Positions 22,169 to 26,926 of a DNA stretch of 26,926 nt are shown here, piece after piece. The stretch spans positions 1 to 26,926 of the forward strand of contig DATAFH010000116.1 in assembly GCA_036257565.1 (NCBI GenBank). Reading direction: 5' to 3'. Every line of letters starts with the position of its first letter. Positions within the stretch are counted from its first letter, which is position 1. The stretch is from DASSUW01 sp036257565 (GTDB lineage Bacteria > Actinomycetota > Thermoleophilia > Solirubrobacterales > Solirubrobacteraceae). Under the pieces are notes generated by a model, which had not been told where the DNA came from, did not search any database, and saw nothing but the letters and a program-made list of their open reading frames with translations. Made by a program: the position numbers and the translations under genes.

Positions 22169-23010
22169 CGCGACCGATGGTTCCCAGCATCGAGCTCAAC
22201 GACGGCACCGCGATCCCCCAGCTCGGCTTCGGGGTCTTCAAGATCGAACCCGCCGAGACGGCCGAGGCGGTCGCCCGCGCACTCGAGGTCGGATACCGGC
22301 ACATCGACACCGCCGAGATGTACGGCAACGAGCGGGAGGTCGGGGAGGCCATCCGCGCCTCCGGCCTCGATCGCGACGGCGTCTACATCACCAGCAAGCT
22401 CAACAACGGCGAGCACCGGCCCGACGACGCGCGCCGGGCGTTCGACCGCACGCTCACCGCGCTCGGCTTCGACACCGTCGACCTGTTCCTCATCCACTGG
22501 CCGCTGCCGACTCGCTACGGCGGCGACTTCGTCTCGACCTGGAAGGCGCTCGAGGAGTTCAAGGCCGACGGCCGGGCACGGTCGATCGGCGTCTCGAACT
22601 TCCAGGTGGCGCACCTGGAGCGGCTCGCCGCAGAGGCCGACGTCGCGCCCGCGGTCAACCAGATCGAGCTCCATCCGTACTTCCTCAACGAGGAGGTGCG
22701 CGCGTACGGCGAGGCGCACGGCATCGCCACCGAGGCGTGGTCGCCGATCGCCCGCGGCGACGTGCTCGACGACCCGGTGGTCACCGGGATCGCCGAGCGG
22801 ATCGGCCGCACGCCCTCGCAGGTGGTCCTGCGCTGGCACATCCAGCGGGACAGCATCGTGTTCCCGAAGTCGACCAGCCCCGCGCGCATGCGGGAGAACT
22901 TCGAGATCTTCGACTTTGAGCTCGAGCCCGAGGACGTCGAGCAGATCGACGGGCTCGACCGGGGCGAGGCCGGCCGGCGCGGCCCCAACCCGGACACGTT
23001 CGCGCGCTGA
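22165..23010 (+). CDS. Aldo-keto reductase (2,5-diketo-gluconate reductase-like)
   Basis: A 281-residue (beta/alpha)8 NADPH-dependent reductase. Seen: PSIELNDGTAIPQLGFGVF, the complete catalytic tetrad Asp48 (HIDTAEMYGNE), Tyr53, Lys78 (TSKLNN) and His111 (LIHWPLP), then GVSNFQ, VNQIELHPYF and the NADPH-binding IVFPKSTSPARMRENFEIFDFEL. It resembles actinobacterial AKR5-type enzymes with broad aldehyde/ketone substrates. I use GTG 22165 because it overlaps the kynU stop as GTGA, a pattern used three more times in this window. ATG 22177, four codons later, is an equally possible start. Its place after kynU suggests reduction of a keto product of the pathway, but the family is promiscuous. Confidence 0.88.
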   Translation: MTRPMVPSIELNDGTAIPQLGFGVFKIEPAETAEAVARALEVGYRHIDTAEMYGNEREVGEAIRASGLDRDGVYITSKLNNGEHRPDDARRAFDRTLTALGFDTVDLFLIHWPLPTRYGGDFVSTWKALEEFKADGRARSIGVSNFQVAHLERLAAEADVAPAVNQIELHPYFLNEEVRAYGEAHGIATEAWSPIARGDVLDDPVVTGIAERIGRTPSQVVLRWHIQRDSIVFPKSTSPARMRENFEIFDFELEPEDVEQIDGLDRGEAGRRGPNPDTFAR

Positions 23011-23052
23011 TCCGAAGCGGAATATCCGGCGGCGCGCGGCGTCTTCGGGGGC

Positions 23053-24228
23053 ATGAAGCATGCACAGACCCGCGTGGTCGTCATCGGCGCCGGGACGGCC
23101 GGGCTGGCCTCCGCGGCCGAGCTGAAGCGCCGCGGGATCCCGGCGGTCATCCTCGACCAGGCCGACGCGGTCGGCGCGTCGTGGCGGAGCCGCTACGACC
23201 GGCTGCGCCTCAACTCCAGCCGCCCGTGGGCGAAGCTGCCGCGGCGGCGCTATCCCCGGGGCACCGGGATCTTCCCGACGCGCGAGGAGGTGATCAGCTA
23301 CCTCGAGGGCCACGCCGCCGACAACCGGCTCGACATCCGGCTGGACACCTGGGTGGAGCGGATCGACCGCGAGGGCGACGGCTGGGCGGTGCGGACGTCG
23401 CGCGGCGACTTCCGGTCCGCTCAAGTGATCGTCGCCGCCGGTTACGCGCACACGCCGTACATCCCGTCGTGGCCGGGCCGCGAACGGTTCCGCCACACCT
23501 TGATCCACTCGGCCGAGTACCGGAACGCCGACCACTTCCGCGGGCGCGACGTGCTGGTGGTGGGGCCGGGCTGCTCCGGAACGGAGATCGCCTACGAGCT
23601 CGCGTCCGAGGGCGCGGCGCGCGTGCGGCTCGCGGTGCGCACCCCGCCGAACATCATCATCCGCAACCCCATCGGCCCGCTGCTGGCCCGGACGATCCTG
23701 AAGCTCGGTCTCAGCCGCGCCGACGCGATCATGCGGAAGGTCCGGCTCCGCGAGATCGGCGATCTCACGGAGTACGGCCTCCCGATCCCGGAAGAGGGCC
23801 TGTTCGCCCGCCTGAACCGCCTCGGCGTCCCGCCGGCGATCGTCGACCGGGAGGTCATCGACGCGATCAAGGCGCGCCGGATCGAGATCGTGGCCGGCGT
23901 CGAGTCGCTCGACGAGACCGGCGTCGTGCTGGCCGACGGCACTCGGGTCGAGCCGCAGGCCGTGATCGCGGCGACCGGCTACCGCTCGGGCCTCGGCCCC
24001 GTCGTCGGCCACCTCGGCCTGCTGAACGAGCGCGGCATCCCGCGCGTCGTCGAGCAGGAAGCCGCGCCGGGCCTGCGGTTCATCGGCTACCGCCCGCGCC
24101 CCGCCCACATCGGCTACATGTCCGACGAGGCGAAGCGGGCGGCGAAGGAGATCGCCCGCGCTCACAGGGCGAGCCGCGCCCCCCGCCCGGTGCTCATCAC
24201 CGGCCGCAGGGCCGCCGATCACGGCTGA
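23053..24228 (+). CDS. FAD/NADPH-dependent monooxygenase (FMO/YUCCA-like)
   Basis: A 391-residue flavoprotein with two Rossmann motifs: FAD site GAGTAGL (residues 12-18) and NADPH site GPGCSG (171-176). Between them, RFRHTLIHSAEY is the FMO fingerprint FxGxxxHxxxY with the glycine replaced by histidine. The stretches SWRSRYDRLRLN and FPTREEVISYLEGHA, and the ATGYRSG near the C-terminus, resemble bacterial and plant YUCCA-type FMOs, which act on small acids such as indole-3-pyruvate. No signal peptide; cytosolic. ATG 23053 has GGGGG just upstream (23047-23051). It lies 42 bases after the aldo-keto reductase and is probably cotranscribed or closely linked. The substrate is unknown. Confidence 0.88.
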   Translation: MKHAQTRVVVIGAGTAGLASAAELKRRGIPAVILDQADAVGASWRSRYDRLRLNSSRPWAKLPRRRYPRGTGIFPTREEVISYLEGHAADNRLDIRLDTWVERIDREGDGWAVRTSRGDFRSAQVIVAAGYAHTPYIPSWPGRERFRHTLIHSAEYRNADHFRGRDVLVVGPGCSGTEIAYELASEGAARVRLAVRTPPNIIIRNPIGPLLARTILKLGLSRADAIMRKVRLREIGDLTEYGLPIPEEGLFARLNRLGVPPAIVDREVIDAIKARRIEIVAGVESLDETGVVLADGTRVEPQAVIAATGYRSGLGPVVGHLGLLNERGIPRVVEQEAAPGLRFIGYRPRPAHIGYMSDEAKRAAKEIARAHRASRAPRPVLITGRRAADHG

Positions 24229-24241
24229 GCGGACGGCTCAG
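24225..24241 (+). terminator. Possible terminator at the monooxygenase stop
   Basis: CTGAGC (24225-24230) pairs with GCTCAG (24236-24241) around a five-base loop and includes the monooxygenase TGA. The stem is short and no T-run follows, so support is weak. Confidence 0.3.
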
Positions 24242-24287
24242 GCCGCGGCTCGACGCCGGCTCGGTGGTTGCGGCTCCCGAACAGGAG

Positions 24288-24293
24288 TACGCT
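24288..24293 (+). promoter_or_regulatory. -10 element of the small membrane protein gene
   Basis: TACGCT, six bases before ATG 24300, implying a leaderless mRNA. It lies in the 71-base spacer after the monooxygenase gene. Confidence 0.5.
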
Positions 24294-24299
24294 CGGTGC

Positions 24300-24497
24300 A
24301 TGCGTGCCGTCGTCGAGACGGCGAGGTACTGGGTGCCGTTGGTCGCCGGGTTCTTGTGCCTGGTCGCGGTCCTCTTCGTCGGTGCGATCCTCGGCTGGCT
24401 GCTGTCGATCCTCGCGTTCGGGCTGCTCCTCGACGGAGCCACCGCGATGTTCGAGCGCGCCGGTAGCACAGGGAACCTCACGACGTACCGCCAGTAG
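24300..24497 (+). CDS. Small hydrophobic membrane protein, function unknown
   Basis: A 65-residue protein. Residues ~10-32 (WVPLVAGFLCLVAVLFVGAI) and ~33-48 (LGWLLSILAFGLLLDGATA) are strongly hydrophobic and could form two short transmembrane helices or one long hairpin. The ends are polar (RAVVETARY at the front, ERAGSTGNLTTYRQ at the back), so both termini probably face the same side. I recognise no family. It is supported as a gene by the -10 TACGCT placed six bases before its ATG and by an uninterrupted, plausible membrane composition. It is probably separately transcribed from the monooxygenase. A chance ORF cannot be excluded. Confidence 0.65.
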   Translation: MRAVVETARYWVPLVAGFLCLVAVLFVGAILGWLLSILAFGLLLDGATAMFERAGSTGNLTTYRQ

Positions 24498-24622
24498 CGC
24501 CGAGGTGGCGCACCGGCGCTGCTCTCGTCAGGGCGCGGACCCATCCGCCTTCGGACGCCAGGATTTCGGAGCACTCTCGGGCGTTGATGCCATGCAACCG
24601 ACGGACGAAGGGGTCAACACAC

Positions 24623-25762
24623 ATGTCGAAGCGGCGGAGCGCGAGGGCGGTCTCGCGGCGGGCGGTTATCGTCGCCGCTGCCGGGATCGCGGCCGTGTAC
24701 GGGCTCGGTGCCCGGACGGCCGTCGCGGATCCCACGCTGCTCGGGCAGTGGCGCTTCGACGAGAGCGACGGACAGCTGGCCGTCGACGACGGCCCGCGGC
24801 GACTGAGCGGCGTGCTGGGCCGCTCTTCAGGGGCGGACCCCGCCGACCCGGGGCGCGTCGCCGGCGCATCGGGGCGCGCGCTGCACTTCGACGGCAACAC
24901 GTTCGTGCGGCTCCCCGACAGCGCCGCGCTCGCCGTCGGGTCGCTGACCACCGAGGCCGTCGTACGCGCCGGAACGAGCCCCGGCTCGTGGCGCTACCTC
25001 GTCTCCCGCGGGGGCCGGAGCTGCGTCGCCGGCTCGTACGGGCTCTACACGGGCGCGGCCGGAGGACTCGCGCTCTACGTCTACGACGGAACCCGGTACG
25101 TGGTGTCGGCGACGGCGCGGCCCGCCGACATCTGGAACGGCGCATGGCACCACGTGGCCGGGACGTTCGACGGCCGCACGCTGCGGCTGTATGTCGACGG
25201 CCGTCCGGTAGGGCAGCCGATGGACGCGCGGTTGAACATCGAGTACGCCGGAGCGTCCACGCGGGCATCGTTCGGGGAGTACGCCGGCAGCTGCGCGCTG
25301 GGCTTCAGGGGCGACATGGACCTCGTGCGGCTCTGGTCGGGCGCCCGTTCGGCGGAGGCGATCGCGCAGGCCGCCGCCGGCGTCTCGCCCGTCCCCTCCG
25401 GACCCGGACGACTGCCCGCGGCCGCGCCGGGCGCCGTGATTGGGGACGACGGCGCGAAGGGTGGCGGGGGAGGCTCCACCTCGCAGTCGCGGCGCTGCGT
25501 CGTCAAGCTGGTGCGCAAGCGCACCCGCGGCCGGCGGCTCACGCTGGTCCGCGTGCGCGTGATCGACCGGACGCAGCCGCTGGCGGCCACCCCCGTCATC
25601 GCCAGGCGCGCCGGCATGCGGAAGGTGCTCGCGCGCGCGAGAACCGACGCGAAGGGCCGGGCCCGCCTCACCCTCCGCGCTCGCCGATCGGGACGCGTGA
25701 AGATCACCGTCAAGCGCCACCCGAGCTGCACTCCCGTGCGCCTGCGCGTGCGCGGGTCGTAG
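24623..25762 (+). CDS. Secreted LamG-domain protein with Tat-like signal and basic C-terminal domain
   Basis: A 379-residue exported protein. The N-terminus has a twin-arginine-like motif (SRRAVIV, residues 11-17), a hydrophobic stretch (AAAGIAAVYGLG) and cleavage plausible at AVA/DP (~35). Residues ~37-235 form a LamG/concanavalin A-like jelly roll: LLGQWRFDESDG, GRALHFDGNTFVRLPDS, LTTEAVVRAG, GAWHHVAGTFDGRTLRLYVDGRPVG and DMDLVRLWSGARSAEAI, typical of carbohydrate- or polymer-binding surface proteins. After a glycine linker, the last ~95 residues are highly basic and strand-rich (KLVRKRTRGRRLTLVRVRV, then KGRARLTLRARRSGRVKITV), with two cysteines that may pair. ATG 24623 is preferred to an upstream in-frame start (24584) because of the signal peptide and a GAAGGGG Shine-Dalgarno (24607-24613). 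The ligand is unknown. Confidence 0.86.
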   Translation: MSKRRSARAVSRRAVIVAAAGIAAVYGLGARTAVADPTLLGQWRFDESDGQLAVDDGPRRLSGVLGRSSGADPADPGRVAGASGRALHFDGNTFVRLPDSAALAVGSLTTEAVVRAGTSPGSWRYLVSRGGRSCVAGSYGLYTGAAGGLALYVYDGTRYVVSATARPADIWNGAWHHVAGTFDGRTLRLYVDGRPVGQPMDARLNIEYAGASTRASFGEYAGSCALGFRGDMDLVRLWSGARSAEAIAQAAAGVSPVPSGPGRLPAAAPGAVIGDDGAKGGGGGSTSQSRRCVVKLVRKRTRGRRLTLVRVRVIDRTQPLAATPVIARRAGMRKVLARARTDAKGRARLTLRARRSGRVKITVKRHPSCTPVRLRVRGS

Positions 25763-25793
25763 CCTCGCGTTCTCCGCAGACGCCCGGGTCGAA

Positions 25794-25817
25794 GACCCCG
25801 CGCGGGGCTTCGGGGTC
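25794..25817 (+). terminator. Possible terminator after the LamG gene
   Basis: GACCCCG (25794-25800) pairs with CGGGGTC (25811-25817) around ten bases. An alternative perfect palindrome CCCCGCGCGGGG (25796-25807) overlaps it. The stem starts 32 bases after the LamG stop and has no T-run. It lies at or before the start of the phytase-like remnant. Confidence 0.35.
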
Positions 25818-26202
25818 AGGAGGCGAACCCCGGCCAGTTCTCGGTGAACGGGCTCGTCGAGCTCCTACCGCTCGACAAGGAGCACCTGATCGCGATGGAG
25901 CGGTCGTTCTCGGTCGGCGCTCCGGCACCGGCAACTCGATCAACCTCTCCACGGTCTCGCTCTCGCGCGCCACCGACGTCAACGGCGTCGACAGCCTCCA
26001 GGACAGGCTCGACCGCGTCCGCCCGGCCACGAAGCGGCTGCTGGTGGACCTCGACGAGCTCGGCATCCCGCTCGACAACGTCGAGGGCCTGACCTTCGGG
26101 CGCCGCTTGCCGGACGGCCGCCGGTCCGTCGTCCTGGTCAGCGACAACAACTTCGCCGCCGGCGACTTCACGCAGTTCCTGCTGTTCGCGCTCGCGAAGT
26201 AG
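25817..26202 (+). pseudogene. Broken 3' remnant of a phytase-like esterase gene
   Basis: Two frames carry consecutive parts of the esterase-like domain of the phytase family (PF13449-type). In the first frame: QEANPGQFSVNGLVELLPL, then DKEHLIAMERSFSVGAP. In the second frame, from about 25924: GTGNSINLSTVSLSRATDVN, RLLVDLDELGIPLDNVEGL, RRSVVLVSDNNF and FTQFLLFALAK before the TAG at 26200. A single missing G in the GG at about 25924 would restore SVGAPGTGNSIN across the break. The N-terminal majority of the protein (normally over 300 residues) is missing: upstream is the LamG gene. No start codon gives a complete product (a GTG at 25844 opens only an 82-residue frame that leaves the family after the break). 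A sequencing indel explains the shift but not the 5' truncation. Confidence 0.7.
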
Positions 26203-26204
26203 CG

Positions 26205-26219
26205 GAGCCGCGCCGGCTC
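26205..26219. terminator. Short stem-loop between convergent genes
   Basis: GAGCCG (26205-26210) pairs with CGGCTC (26214-26219) around a CGC loop, in the 15-base gap between the phytase-like remnant's stop and the regulator's stop (26218-26220, opposite strand). Weak but well positioned for both directions. Confidence 0.3.
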
Positions 26220-26926
26220 AGCGGCCGTAGCGCTCCTTGGCGAGCACGAGCTGCTCGGGGAGCGCGGTGCGCGGGGGCGGTGAGGGATCGGCGAGGACGG
26301 AGACGGTCTCGGAGACCGAGCGGGTGAGGGTGGCGTTGCCGTCGGGGAACTCGACGACGACATGGTCGTCGTCGACCTCGGCGACGCGGCCGTCCTTGCC
26401 CGGCTCGACGCCCTCGGCCTTGAAGAGGTGCAGGAGGTCCTCGGCCTCGTTCTCGAAGCGGATGACCGTCACCGACGCGCCGACCGAGACGTCGGCGAGC
26501 GGCACGCCCTCGATCCGGTCGCCCGGGCTCAGCGGGTGCCCGTGGGGGCACGTCTTCGCGTCCCCGATCGCGGCGAGCATGCGCTCCTCCAGCTTGGGCG
26601 ACATCGCGTGCTCGAGCCGCTCGGCCTCCTCGTGCACGTCGTCCCACGGGATCCCCAGCACGTCGGTGAGGAAGCGCTCGATCAGCCGGTGGCGCCGCAC
26701 GACGCCCTCGGCGTGCTCGCGGCCGTGCTCGGTGAAGGTCAGCGCCTTGTCCGCCCCGCGTGTGATGTAGCCGTCGCGCTCCAGGCGCCCGATCATCTCG
26801 TGCACGGTCGGGGCTGAGAGCTGCATCGCGCGCGCGACGTTCGCGCCCGTCATCGGCAGACCGGCCTCCTGGAGCCAGAAGATGGTCTGCAGGTACTCCT
26901 CTTCGGCGACGGTGGCTTGGTCGTGG
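26218..26926 (-). CDS. DtxR/MntR-family metal-dependent transcriptional repressor, 5' end outside the window
   Basis: At least 235 residues, reading off the right edge: the frame is open to base 26926 and the first visible residues (HDQATVAEEEYLQTIFWLQ) are already the family's N-terminal helix. Seen: winged-helix region ANVARAMQLSAPTVHEMIGRLERDGYI, the metal-binding/dimer region RRHRLIERFL and VHEEAERLEHAMSPKLEERM, CPHGHPLSPGDR, and a C-terminal SH3/FeoA-like domain (VPLADVSVGASVTVIRFENE). In the primary metal site the DtxR Cys102 position is Glu (AERLEH), as in Mn-sensing MntR, and the Met10 position is Glu (EEEYL). It therefore probably responds to Mn(II) or has altered selectivity. It would repress metal-uptake genes, none of which are in this window. 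An internal ATG (26853) would cut the winged helix and is not the start. Confidence 0.9.
   Translation of the reverse strand, partial: HDQATVAEEEYLQTIFWLQEAGLPMTGANVARAMQLSAPTVHEMIGRLERDGYITRGADKALTFTEHGREHAEGVVRRHRLIERFLTDVLGIPWDDVHEEAERLEHAMSPKLEERMLAAIGDAKTCPHGHPLSPGDRIEGVPLADVSVGASVTVIRFENEAEDLLHLFKAEGVEPGKDGRVAEVDDDHVVVEFPDGNATLTRSVSETVSVLADPSPPPRTALPEQLVLAKERYGR

Noticed and set aside
22063..24222. 719-residue minus-strand open frame
   Set aside because: It is an antisense shadow of the aldo-keto reductase and monooxygenase genes, with no recognisable domain.
1..26926. CRISPR arrays, tRNA genes, insertion sequences or phage genes
   Set aside because: No regularly spaced repeats, cloverleaf-like sequence, transposase or integrase motifs or terminal repeats were seen in gaps or genes.

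Overview
The window is a gene-dense, very GC-rich bacterial chromosome segment. Codons mostly end in G or C, spacers are short, and no stretch over 300 bases lacks a gene or gene remnant. I infer a high-GC actinobacterium, most like the class Thermoleophilia (Solirubrobacterales). The reasons are the PPA1498-type secreted phosphoesterase, a biotin carboxylase/BCCP fusion with a tiny epsilon-like protein nearby, secreted LamG and PKD proteins with very basic C-terminal parts, and promoters set almost on top of start codons. I saw no tRNA, rRNA, CRISPR array, insertion sequence, prophage or origin.

Layout. 1-3224 (+): deoC (long, eukaryote-like), a complete aldehyde dehydrogenase and a non-catalytic partial aldehyde dehydrogenase, tightly coupled; together the last two look like a split ALDH16. 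3252-5039 (-): exported metallophosphoesterase, sharing a very short bidirectional promoter with a 63-residue acyl-CoA carboxylase epsilon-like protein (5058, +). 5305-7116 (+): siroheme nitrite/sulfite reductase behind an AT-rich promoter with a perfect inverted repeat. 7117-7719 (-): histidine phosphatase, divergent from an acyl-CoA carboxylase alpha chain (7727-9481, +), which is coupled to an M20 dipeptidase. 10784-13535 (-): a three-gene operon (HAD hydrolase, metallo-beta-lactamase-fold hydrolase, group II PLP decarboxylase) joined by GTGA overlaps. 13629-15236 (+): secreted PKD-like protein of unknown role. 15266-17286 (+): sucCD. 17386-18600 (+): peptidase T. 18607-19086: the 3' halves of two formerly divergent genes (DUF1707-type and ABC-F) fused by what looks like a deletion. 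19104-23010 (+): aminotransferase, alpha/beta hydrolase (kynurenine formamidase-like), kynureninase and aldo-keto reductase in one overlapping operon, followed by a flavin monooxygenase (23053-24228). 24300-26202 (+): a small membrane protein, a LamG-domain secreted protein and a broken phytase-like esterase remnant. 26218-end (-): a DtxR/MntR-family metal regulator running off the window.

Working together. The first cluster would split deoxyribose 5-phosphate and oxidise the acetaldehyde released. The 19-23 kb operon looks like tryptophan/kynurenine catabolism (N-formylkynurenine to kynurenine to anthranilate plus alanine), with an aminotransferase and two redox enzymes whose substrates are unknown; no tryptophan dioxygenase is in the window. 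I see no wholly new multi-gene defence or mobile system. The most unusual signals are the deletion scar at about 18.85 kb, the kynurenine-operon composition, the split ALDH16 arrangement, and the recurrent -10 hexamers 6-12 bases upstream of start codons, which imply many leaderless mRNAs.
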